This document shows positions 1-6,148 of a DNA stretch of 8,169 bases, piece by piece. Origin of the DNA: DASZTU01 sp035493835 (GTDB lineage Bacteria > Pseudomonadota > Alphaproteobacteria > Rhizobiales > Devosiaceae); contig DATJHO010000011.1 of assembly GCA_035493835.1 (NCBI GenBank), positions 1-8,169 on the forward strand. The letters run 5' to 3'. Within the stretch, counting starts at the first letter, position 1. Each line of letters starts with the position of its first letter. The position numbers and the translations under genes are program-made. The notes below the pieces were generated by a model, which was not told the DNA's origin, did not search any database, and saw only the letters and a program-made list of their open reading frames with translations.

Positions 1-1
1 T

Positions 2-241
2 GCCTGGGCCAATGACAGCGATTACGGGCTGGCCTCATCGGTCTGGACCAAGGACATCAGCAAGGCCATGCAGACGGCGGCGCGACTTCAATATGGTTGC
101 ACCTGGATCAACACGCATTTCATGCTGGTCAACGAGATGCCCCATGGCGGCCTAAAACAATCCGGATACGGCAAGGACATGTCGATCTACGCGCTGGAGG
201 ACTATACGGCTGTAAGGCACGTGATGATCAATCACGGCTAG
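2..241 (+). CDS. patD: Gamma-aminobutyraldehyde dehydrogenase, C-terminal part (5'-truncated by window edge)
   Basis: The frame is open from base 2 to a TAG at 239-241 and encodes the last 79 residues of an NAD(P)-dependent aldehyde dehydrogenase. The stretch INTHFMLVNEMPHGGLKQSGYGKD followed by LEDYTAVRHVMI closely resembles the C-terminus of E. coli PatD (YdcW), which oxidises 4-aminobutanal to GABA in putrescine breakdown. The general family signature (NEMPHGG, then KxSGxGxD, then the ExYT-like segment) is visible. The catalytic Cys and Glu and the NAD-binding fold lie upstream, outside the window, so activity cannot be judged. A betaine-aldehyde or other amino-aldehyde dehydrogenase is the main alternative. 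The gene converges on the - strand gene ending at 485, with a palindromic repeat between them. Confidence 0.85.
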   Translation, partial: AWANDSDYGLASSVWTKDISKAMQTAARLQYGCTWINTHFMLVNEMPHGGLKQSGYGKDMSIYALEDYTAVRHVMINHG

Positions 242-318
242 GAGTGCGGCTGGAACGGGTTGGGCCGGAACGTTCTGAGCGGAGACTCCCCACGTCCCGC
301 GCCTACCTCGCAGCAGGC

Positions 319-411
319 CCGTCATGCCCCAGCTTGTCCGGCGCATCCAGGGCAACGGGCACAGCGGACCTCGGGGCCCCTGGATTGCCCGGGCGAGCCG
401 GGCGATGACGG
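319..411. repeat. REP-like palindromic intergenic element
   Basis: Imperfect inverted repeat in the 243-nt spacer between two convergent genes. The outer arms pair CCGTCATGCCC (319-329) with GGGCGATGACGG (400-411), with one bulged base. Inner arms ATCCAGGG (345-352) and CCCTGGAT (378-385) are exact complements. The wording GTCATGCCC...TTGTCCGG...CATCC and CTGGATTGCCCGGGC...GATGACGG matches dispersed palindromic elements that I recognise from Bradyrhizobium and Rhodopseudomonas intergenic regions. Its position suggests it may also act as a two-way transcription stop, but no U-tract is seen. The rest of 242-484 shows nothing recognisable. Confidence 0.6.
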
Positions 412-484
412 AGCTTGGAGCGAGGGCGTTGCTCAATGGCGAAGGTTGGCTACTCCAGGTTTCAGCCCGAAGGGATAACGTCCC

Positions 485-1660
485 TCATCGCGCGGTCGGG
501 TGCGGGGCGGAGGCTGGCGACGGCATGCGCGGCAAAACGCGTCGCTCGTTCCAGCGGTCGGTCAGCAGCGTCGTCATCAGGCCCAGCCCGAATAACAGCA
601 GCACGAAGCTGAACACCCAGCCGAGTACCGGCACCGTGCTCACCAGCCCCGCAACAATGAGCGCCACGGCCAGCACGGCAATTCGCCGCGGCGCATTGTC
701 GATCGGGGCAGTCCGCTCCGCGATCCGCAGCGCCAGGAAGAAGGCGCCGGCGATGTAGCCGAGGGTGCAGGCGACAAAGATGAGGAGCAGCAGCACCGGC
801 ATCAGCAACAGCCCGACGACGGTCAACACCAGCACCGGCACCAGCCCGAGCAGGGTCGCAAGAGCAAGCAGGCCAAACAGGAGCTTTTGTCCCGGGCGGA
901 ATGTTGCGGCGTCGTCGAGCGCTCCCATCAGGCGAGGCGCAAACGCGATGAACGCTGCCCCGATCACGAACAGCAGCAACCACCAGGTGCCGATCGCCCA
1001 GAACGCCGGCCAGAAGCCGCTGAGAACGCCCCCGGCCGTACTGCCGGCCTGGGAGAAGTAGTTGGAGCCGGCGGCCTCCTGGTACTTGACCCGCTCCGCC
1101 GGTGCCACGCTGGCCGGCACCTCGATCGGCTTGGGCGCCTCAATCGACAGCGTCCCATTGACCTTGGCGCCGGGGCCGAAGGTCAGGTTCTGGCCATGAA
1201 AGGCGAGATCGTGCCCGATTGTTCCCTCGAGCGTCAATGATTGCGCGGTGACGAGCGCCGAGTCGGAAACCGGGGCCGCAAGGGTGACGCTGGACCCGGC
1301 AAGCCGCGCATTGCCTCCGACCCTTGCCGAAGAGGCGATGGCAACGGTGTTGCCGGCCGCGGTGAGGTTGCCGGTGACGGGCGCAGTCACATTGACCGTA
1401 AAGCCGGCGGCGTAGAGGTTGCCGGTGACGGGCGCCGCAGCGTTGACGTTCATGCCGACGAGATGGGCGCTGCCGGCGACCGGCGCGGTCAGGGATACGT
1501 CGTTGCCGGCGATGAAGGCATCGCGCTCCACGGGCTGCTGCAGCGTGGGACGCTGCCCGCTGGCAAACTGGTCGCCGGCAAATTCAAATTTCATGTCTTC
1601 AGCGAAGCAAGTTGCCGGTATCAGCACCAGCACGGCAATCGTCAAGAGCATGCGCCACAT
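485..1660 (-). CDS. Exported bactofilin-like beta-helix protein with C-terminal membrane domain
   Basis: The 391-residue product starts with a signal-peptide-like segment (residues 1-20, MWRMLLTIAVLVLIPATCFA, cleavage likely before ED). Residues about 48-175 form a right-handed beta-helix-like repeat of about 17 residues per rung (APVTGNL-type turns at 75-81 and 92-98), as in bactofilins and other polymer-forming proteins. A linker (176-212) leads to a hydrophobic C-terminal half with about four to five membrane segments (roughly 217-242, 258-282, 284-311, 326-343 and 347-367) and a short polar tail. The ATG at 1660 was chosen because GGAGGT lies 4 nt upstream; an in-frame TTG at 1672 precedes that ribosome site. 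Classical bactofilins are small, cytosolic and lack a signal peptide, so this is a different architecture; the role is unknown, perhaps envelope organisation. mazG lies upstream on the same strand, 186 nt away. Confidence 0.8.
   Translation of the reverse strand: MWRMLLTIAVLVLIPATCFAEDMKFEFAGDQFASGQRPTLQQPVERDAFIAGNDVSLTAPVAGSAHLVGMNVNAAAPVTGNLYAAGFTVNVTAPVTGNLTAAGNTVAIASSARVGGNARLAGSSVTLAAPVSDSALVTAQSLTLEGTIGHDLAFHGQNLTFGPGAKVNGTLSIEAPKPIEVPASVAPAERVKYQEAAGSNYFSQAGSTAGGVLSGFWPAFWAIGTWWLLLFVIGAAFIAFAPRLMGALDDAATFRPGQKLLFGLLALATLLGLVPVLVLTVVGLLLMPVLLLLIFVACTLGYIAGAFFLALRIAERTAPIDNAPRRIAVLAVALIVAGLVSTVPVLGWVFSFVLLLFGLGLMTTLLTDRWNERRVLPRMPSPASAPHPTAR
1365..1435. repeat. Two 20-nt exact direct repeats with 51-nt period inside the beta-helix gene
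   Basis: The same 20-nt string (AGGTTGCCGGTGACGGGCGC on the + strand) occurs at 1365-1384 and 1416-1435. The period of 51 nt equals 17 codons, one rung of the predicted beta-helix, and both copies encode the APVTGNL turn. The identity suggests recent rung duplication or gene conversion within the coding sequence. Confidence 0.8.
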
Positions 1661-1664
1661 TTCG

Positions 1665-1670
1665 ACCTCC
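1665..1670 (-). promoter_or_regulatory. Strong ribosome binding site deciding the start of the beta-helix gene
   Basis: On the - strand GGAGGT is followed by CGAA and then ATG (1660-1658). It is a near-perfect Shine-Dalgarno sequence at normal spacing. It overlaps the alternative longer reading from TTG at 1672, which rules that start out. Confidence 0.8.
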
Positions 1671-1846
1671 AATTGCTATGATGCGAAAGCGATTGCGTCG
1701 TCGCACATCGCGCCTGATGCGTCGTTGATCTCACGCAAGACTGTCGAAACGCGCGTCGAGCTTGGAAGATCACAAGGGAGCGTCTCGATTGCGTGGCGCT
1801 CCGTCGAAAACTGGGGCAGTCCGTGGGTCGCGCCTCGGCAACCGCC

Positions 1847-2668
1847 TCATTCCGCCTCCTTGTCCCGCGCGCGAATCTCGTTCCAATACCCATCGAGCCG
1901 CTCGAGGCCTGCCTCGGCAAGCGGCACGCCGTCCTCGCGGGCCCGGGCCTCGACGTAGCTGAAGCGACGGATGAATTTGGCGTTGGCGTCGCGCAATGCC
2001 GCCTCCGGATCGACGCCGAGATGGCGGGCGAGATTGGCGACGGCGAACAAGAGGTCGCCCAATTCCTCAGTGATCGCCTGGCGGTCTTCGGCCATGATTG
2101 CGCTTGCGACTTCGCCGAGTTCTTCGTCGGTCTTCTCCAGCACCGCGGCAGTGTCGGGCCAGTCGAAGCCGACCGAGGCCGCGCGCTTTGCCAGCTTTTC
2201 GGCACGGGCCAGCGCCGGCAGGACCTGCGGGACATCGTCCAGCACCGAGGCAGGTGTTTCGGCGGCCCGGCGGCGCGCCGCCTTGCTGGCGCGCTCCTCG
2301 GCCTTGATTGCATCCCAGCGTACGGTCGCGGCGGCGGCATCGCCGGCGGCGTCCGGGCCGAAGACGTGGCGGTGCCGCCGGATCATCTTCGACGTCACTG
2401 CTTCGATCACGTCGCCGATGTCGAAGAGCCCGCGTTCTGCGGCCATCTGGGCGTGATAGACGGGCTGCAGCAGCAGATCGCCCAACTCGTCGCGCAGATC
2501 CTCGTAGTCCTCGCGCTCGATCGCGTCGGCGACCTCGTATGCCTCTTCGATCGTGTAATTCTTGATGGTGGAAAAATCCTGATCGAGGTCCCAGGGACAG
2601 CCGGTCGCCGGATCGCGCAGCCGGGCCATGATTTCGATGAGGCGGCTGAGTTCACGTGAGGGGTGCAT
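1847..2668 (-). CDS. mazG: Nucleoside triphosphate pyrophosphohydrolase MazG
   Basis: The 273-residue product (E. coli MazG is about 263) contains two tandem MazG domains. MazG hydrolyses (d)NTPs to the monophosphate and pyrophosphate and acts in the cytoplasm to clear aberrant nucleotides or lower stress signalling. The N-terminal domain begins LIEIMARLRDPATGCPWDLDQDF and carries the metal-binding pattern E42xxE45...E61xxD64 (EEAYE...DELGD). The C-terminal domain repeats it as E183xxE186...E202xxD205 (DEELGE...EELGD) and ends with KFIRRF. The ATG at 2668 fits the family N-terminus; the frame stays open to 2827, but the extra 53 residues look non-coding. The ribosome site is weak (GAGA about 7 nt upstream). 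Two positions differ from what I remember of the family: P69 in LLLQPVYHAQMA and R100 in RRHRHVFG. Confidence 0.95.
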   Translation of the reverse strand: MHPSRELSRLIEIMARLRDPATGCPWDLDQDFSTIKNYTIEEAYEVADAIEREDYEDLRDELGDLLLQPVYHAQMAAERGLFDIGDVIEAVTSKMIRRHRHVFGPDAAGDAAAATVRWDAIKAEERASKAARRRAAETPASVLDDVPQVLPALARAEKLAKRAASVGFDWPDTAAVLEKTDEELGEVASAIMAEDRQAITEELGDLLFAVANLARHLGVDPEAALRDANAKFIRRFSYVEARAREDGVPLAEAGLERLDGYWNEIRARDKEAE

Positions 2669-2697
2669 AGAGGTCTCGTTGCTGGGGTGAGATGCCC

Positions 2698-2726
2698 AGG
2701 ATACCGCAAGGGGTGGACAAACCCAA
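2698..2726 (-). promoter_or_regulatory. Possible sigma70-type promoter of mazG
   Basis: On the - strand TTGGGT (2726-2721) is separated by exactly 17 nt from TATCCT (2703-2698). Initiation would fall near 2691, about 23 nt before the mazG ATG. The -35 matches three of six consensus bases (TTGACA), so this is a suggestion from spacing and the -10 sequence only. Confidence 0.3.
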
Positions 2727-2727
2727 C

Positions 2728-2745
2728 CGGCCGGTAAGCCGGCTG
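2728..2745. other. Short GC hairpin in the mazG / TPR-gene divergent region
   Basis: CGGCCGG and CCGGCTG flank a TAAG loop and form a 7-bp stem with one G-U pair. It has no T-run on either strand, so it is not a convincing terminator. It lies just upstream of the proposed mazG promoter and could be an operator or a chance palindrome. Confidence 0.25.
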
Positions 2746-2864
2746 CTTGACTGCCCAATTCGTTGCTGGCGACCTGCGTTGAACAAGAATTTTGCATAGT
2801 CTCGTTTCGCCGCGCCCGAACAGACACATTCCGACATACTATTCAATTTCCCGAAATCCTCCCG

Positions 2865-2879
2865 TTAACACCTCGTTAG
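2865..2879 (+). promoter_or_regulatory. Near-consensus CtrA box upstream of the TPR/ATP-grasp gene
   Basis: TTAA (2865-2868), seven bases, then TTAG (2876-2879) matches the alphaproteobacterial CtrA site TTAA-N7-TTAA with one mismatch. It lies 33-47 nt before the ATG at 2912, close to where a -35 region would be. No clear -10 or Shine-Dalgarno sequence is seen between it and the start. Short motifs like this can occur by chance, but TTAA words are scarce in DNA this GC-rich. Confidence 0.3.
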
Positions 2880-2911
2880 GCACAAACCACTAGCGTTTAC
2901 TCGACCAACAG

Positions 2912-4591
2912 ATGGCTAGTGCAATAAATATGTCCTCTACGGCACCCAATATTACCGGTGATGTGCCTCGTCTTACTGCGGAACCTGTGCTGTCTGGGGA
3001 GGGTGAATACTGCGGCTCCGCTTCCGGCGGCCAAGACCAGCAAGCGAAGACGCCCCTCGAATCCGCGCCTTCGAGCGGCGTGACCCAGAGCGCTTCGAAC
3101 TCGCAGCTAGCGAGTCTCTACTGCGCTGAGGGCAATGCCGCGATGATCCAGGGTGACCTGGACAAGGCGGCGGAGAACTATAAAACCGCGCTGCGGCTGG
3201 ATTCTCAATTGACTGCCGCATGGTGTAATCTGGGAAACGTCTGTGCGCGGTGGGGCCGGTCGCAGGATGCGATTGCGCTCTATTTGCAAGCACTCGCGGT
3301 TGACCGGCTCCACGTTCCGTCGCGGACCAATCTGGTTCAGACGCTTATTTCGAGCCGCCAGTATCCGCCGGCGAAAGCTTTCCTCCTGGAGCTTGTGGCG
3401 GAGCGTCCAGGGGATGTCGCGATCCGCAAGGAGCTCGGCAAGCTGCATCAGGAACTCGGCGAACTGGACCTGGCCCTGGCGTGCTTCGAAGAAATCCTCG
3501 CCGCTGATCCGCAAGATGCCGAGAGTCTTTACTGGATCGGGGGCGTCAAGCAGAAGGCGGGGGATCTTGCGGGGGCAAACGCGGCATACCTCGTCGCCGC
3601 CACCCTCCAGCCGATGATCCGGCGGCCGGCGGCGACATTGCCCGAATTCCGAGTGCTGGCACTCTTTGCGCCCCTCGTCGGCAACACGCCTTCCGAATAC
3701 CTGCTGGGCGGCCTGAGCTTTGAAACCAACACCGCCGCCGTGCTGGATGGCGCCCGGTACGATCTCCAGCGGCTGCGGCAGGGCGGGCAAATCGTGGTCA
3801 GCCTGATCTCGGACGCCGACCAGGCCGGTGCGTTGCTGGAACAGGCGGCGGAACTCGTAGACGGGCTCGGGTTGCCGGTTATCAATCATCCAAGCAAGAT
3901 CGCCGGCACCACGCGGGAAGCCATGGCGAGCCGGCTGCAGGGAATTCCCCATTGCCGCATTCCGCGCATCGCCCGACATCGCGCCGAGACCGGGCCCGCC
4001 GCAGCGCGGGACTTGGCCGCCGGCTTCGCGTTTCCCTTATTGGTGCGGCCGGCAGGCACCCATGCCGGCACCGAGTTCGAGCTGCTCGATAGCCTCGACG
4101 CGGTCGAGACATTCGCACTGCAGCATCCGGGCGTAGACCTCTATCTGATCGAGTACGCGGATTTCCGCTCAGCTGACGGGTTCTTTCGCAAGTACCGCTT
4201 CATCTTCGTGGGTGGCGAGATCCTGCCCTACCATCTTGCCGTCGGCGAAGACTGGAAGCTGCATCACGATAATACCAGGATGGCCGAGTTCCCCTGGATG
4301 CAGCAGGAAGAGGCGCGGTTCCTGGCAGATCCCGGCACCGCCTTCGGCCCGGCGCAGCAAGAGGCTCTCCGCAGCATCGGGGCTCGTGTCGATCTCGAAT
4401 ATTTCGGCATCGACTGCGGCATCGACCGCGCTGGCAATCTGGTGATATTCGAAGCCAATGCTTCGATGCTCGTGCATCGGGACAACCAGAAATTCGCCTA
4501 CAAGGGGCCGTTCGTGGAAAAAATCAGGACCGCCTATGAGGCAATGCTCCGGAAAATGGTGAACCGGGGCGCCGACAATGCCGAGATCTGA
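2912..4591 (+). CDS. TPR protein fused to an ATP-grasp ligase-like domain
   Basis: The 559-residue product has a low-complexity Ser/Ala/Gln-rich N-terminus (1-65), about five tetratricopeptide repeats (67-236; for example AAWCNLGNVCARWGRSQDAIALYLQALAVD), a pre-ATP-grasp-like alpha/beta segment (246-340) and an ATP-grasp-like domain (341-547). Signs of the latter are FPLLVRPAGTHAGTEFELL (nucleotide-binding strand and Gly-rich loop), LIEYADF...FRKYRFIFVGGEILPYH, and IDCGIDRAGNLVIFEANAS with probable metal ligands D501 or D505, E514 and N516. ATP-grasp enzymes usually join a carboxylate to an amine or thiol through an acylphosphate; the TPRs may bind a protein or peptide partner. No signal peptide is seen. 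Start choice is uncertain: no good ribosome site precedes ATG 2912 or the in-frame ATG 2930. The last 14 nt overlap the decarboxylase gene. Substrate unknown. Confidence 0.85.
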   Translation: MASAINMSSTAPNITGDVPRLTAEPVLSGEGEYCGSASGGQDQQAKTPLESAPSSGVTQSASNSQLASLYCAEGNAAMIQGDLDKAAENYKTALRLDSQLTAAWCNLGNVCARWGRSQDAIALYLQALAVDRLHVPSRTNLVQTLISSRQYPPAKAFLLELVAERPGDVAIRKELGKLHQELGELDLALACFEEILAADPQDAESLYWIGGVKQKAGDLAGANAAYLVAATLQPMIRRPAATLPEFRVLALFAPLVGNTPSEYLLGGLSFETNTAAVLDGARYDLQRLRQGGQIVVSLISDADQAGALLEQAAELVDGLGLPVINHPSKIAGTTREAMASRLQGIPHCRIPRIARHRAETGPAAARDLAAGFAFPLLVRPAGTHAGTEFELLDSLDAVETFALQHPGVDLYLIEYADFRSADGFFRKYRFIFVGGEILPYHLAVGEDWKLHHDNTRMAEFPWMQQEEARFLADPGTAFGPAQQEALRSIGARVDLEYFGIDCGIDRAGNLVIFEANASMLVHRDNQKFAYKGPFVEKIRTAYEAMLRKMVNRGADNAEI

Positions 4592-6044
4592 CCGCGGGTC
4601 GGATTTCGCCCCGGGCGGGGCGGACGGGCTTGATCCAGAGGACTGGAGCGAGCTCCGGGCCCAGGGGCACAAGATGCTCGACAACATGTTCGACTATGTC
4701 GAGGGCATTCGCCGACGCCCGGTCTGGCAGCCCATTCCCGACGATGCCCGTGCCCGCTTCCGGGCCGAATTGCCGCGCGATCCCTCGCCATTGGCCGACG
4801 TGCATCGCGAGTTCACCGAATTCGTGCTGCCCTATGCGACCGGCAATGTGCATCCCGGATTCATGGGCTGGGTACATGGCGGGGGCACCGCAGTTGGAAT
4901 GCTCGCCGAAATGCTCGCAGGGGGGCTTAACGCCAATCTCGGTGGCCGCGATCATATGCCGATCGAGGTGGAGCGGCAGGTCGTCGCGTGGATGCGGCAG
5001 GCCTTCGGCTTTCCGTTGGAAGCGAGCGGGCTGTTCGTGACCGGCACCTCGATGGCGAATTTGCTGGCGGTGCTGGTGGCGCGCGCGAGGGCGCTCGGCG
5101 AACAAGTGCGGCAGACCGGTGTCGGCGGCGTCGGAACGCGACTGCGGGCCTACAGCTCGGTCGCCGCCCATGGCTGCATCGCGCAGGCGATGGACCTGAG
5201 CGGGCTGGGCAGCGAGGCCCTGCGCCGCGTTGGCATCGATGCCGCGCACCGCATCGACATTGCCGCGCTCCGGGAGGCGATCAGGGCGGATCGCGAGGCA
5301 GGCCTGGAGCCATTCCTGGTGGTTGGCTCGGCAGGCACGGTCGATATCGGCGCCATCGACGATTTGCGTGCGCTGCACGAATTGTGCGCGGAGGAGCGGC
5401 TCTGGTTTCACATCGACGGCGCTTTTGGCGCGCTCGGAGTGTTTTCGCCGGAGATCGCGCCGCGGCTTGCCGGGCTTGAGTCCGCCGACTCGATTGCGCT
5501 GGATTTCCACAAATGGGGGCAGGTGCCCTATGATGCCGGCTTCCTGATGGTGCGCGACGGGCAGCAGCACTTCGACACTTTTGCGGCACCCGCCGCCTAC
5601 CTCCGCCGCGAAACCCGGGGGCTTGCGGCCGGTTCGCCCTGGCCCACCGATTTCGGCCCCGACCTGTCTCGTGGCTTTCGCGCGCTAAAAACCTGGTTTA
5701 CGCTGAAAACCTTCGGCACAGACCGGCTGGGGGCAATGATGGCGCGAACTTGTGCGCTCGCCCGCTACCTCGAACGCCGGATCGCCGCCGAGGAGCAGCT
5801 CGAATTGCTGGCGCCGGTCGGGCTCAACATCGTCTGCTTCCGCTACCGCGCCGCTAATGCCGACGAGCTGAACGCCGAGATCGTCGCCGATATCCACGAA
5901 TCCGGCATCGCCGCACCCTCGACGACCACTCTGGCCGGCAAGCTCGCGATCCGGGCCGCGATCGTCAACCATCGTACCGATGAGCAAGATCTCGACGCCC
6001 TGGTGGACGCGGTCCTGAAGGTGGGCAGGGTGCGCACCGCCTAG
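4578..6044 (+). CDS. Group II PLP-dependent decarboxylase (aromatic-L-amino-acid decarboxylase-like)
   Basis: The 488-residue product has the full fold of group II pyridoxal-phosphate decarboxylases: NVHPGFMGW (91-98), the phosphate-contacting VTGTSMANLLAVLVAR (154-169), H198 predicted to stack on PLP, SAGTVDIGAIDD (251-262), D280 in HIDGAFGA and the Schiff-base lysine K312 in DFHKWGQVPYD, then LSRGFRALKTWFTL (363-376). The family removes the alpha-carboxyl of amino acids to give amines; a few members make aldehydes. The start at 4578 overlaps the upstream stop by 14 nt, has only a poor ribosome site and suggests translational coupling; the first 32 residues resemble the family N-terminus, so M33 is less likely. 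The catalytic-loop tyrosine of animal and plant enzymes is not obvious (WPTDFGPD here). The TAG stop lies in the end of a dispersed repeat. Substrate unknown. Confidence 0.88.
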   Translation: MPRSDRGSDFAPGGADGLDPEDWSELRAQGHKMLDNMFDYVEGIRRRPVWQPIPDDARARFRAELPRDPSPLADVHREFTEFVLPYATGNVHPGFMGWVHGGGTAVGMLAEMLAGGLNANLGGRDHMPIEVERQVVAWMRQAFGFPLEASGLFVTGTSMANLLAVLVARARALGEQVRQTGVGGVGTRLRAYSSVAAHGCIAQAMDLSGLGSEALRRVGIDAAHRIDIAALREAIRADREAGLEPFLVVGSAGTVDIGAIDDLRALHELCAEERLWFHIDGAFGALGVFSPEIAPRLAGLESADSIALDFHKWGQVPYDAGFLMVRDGQQHFDTFAAPAAYLRRETRGLAAGSPWPTDFGPDLSRGFRALKTWFTLKTFGTDRLGAMMARTCALARYLERRIAAEEQLELLAPVGLNIVCFRYRAANADELNAEIVADIHESGIAAPSTTTLAGKLAIRAAIVNHRTDEQDLDALVDAVLKVGRVRTA

Positions 6045-6148
6045 AGCCGTTCACCGTTTCGTGGAAACGCTGAACGATCTCTGAGTCTTTGTTGTATCGC
6101 GCTTCCGAACCGGAAAAGTGGTGGCCACTTTTCCTGGAAACGCTCTAG
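6041..6148. repeat. 108-bp intergenic repeat with inverted CTAGAGC ends
   Basis: The unit begins CTAGAGC (6041-6047) and ends GCTCTAG (6142-6148), exact complements. Inside are two hairpins: 6048-6060 with 6064-6076 (12 of 13 pairs, GTG loop) and 6112-6121 with 6125-6134 (10 perfect pairs, TGG loop). The wording (CTAGAGC...GTTTC...GAACCGG...AAACGCTCTAG) matches a short palindromic repeat found many times in Bradyrhizobium-type genomes. It fills the entire space between two convergent genes, and its two CTAG ends provide the TAG stops of the decarboxylase (6042-6044) and of the LysR gene (6147-6145, - strand). Confidence 0.7.
6112..6134. terminator. Perfect 10-bp hairpin, possible two-way terminator
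   Basis: GGAAAAGTGG and CCACTTTTCC pair perfectly around TGG. The arms carry an A4 and a T4 run, but the T run is within the stem and not after it, so it is not a textbook intrinsic terminator. Its place between convergent stops makes a role in ending both transcripts reasonable. Confidence 0.4.

Noticed and set aside
1365..1435. CRISPR-like or satellite repeat
   Set aside because: Only two copies, in frame, with a period equal to one beta-helix rung; explained by the protein structure.
1661..1672. TTG start at 1672 for the beta-helix protein
   Set aside because: It precedes the GGAGGT ribosome site that clearly serves the ATG at 1660.
1777..1802. Hairpin GGAGCG...CGCTCC downstream of mazG as a terminator
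   Set aside because: Only six pairs with a 14-nt loop and no T-run; not strong enough to report as a terminator.
1793..2659. 288-residue + strand frame opposite mazG
   Set aside because: Antisense shadow in GC-rich DNA; the - strand carries clear MazG motifs throughout.
2669..2827. N-terminal extension of MazG by 53 residues to an ATG at 2827
   Set aside because: The extra residues do not resemble the family, and MHPSRELSRLIEIMARLRD from 2668 matches the usual N-terminus. A promoter-like sequence lies in the extension.
3107..3979. 290-residue - strand frame opposite the TPR gene
   Set aside because: No recognisable domain; the + strand encodes TPRs and an ATP-grasp-like domain across the same stretch.
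4524..5570. 348-residue - strand frame opposite the decarboxylase
   Set aside because: Shadow of a well-supported PLP-enzyme gene; His/Arg/Gly-rich composition with no family match.
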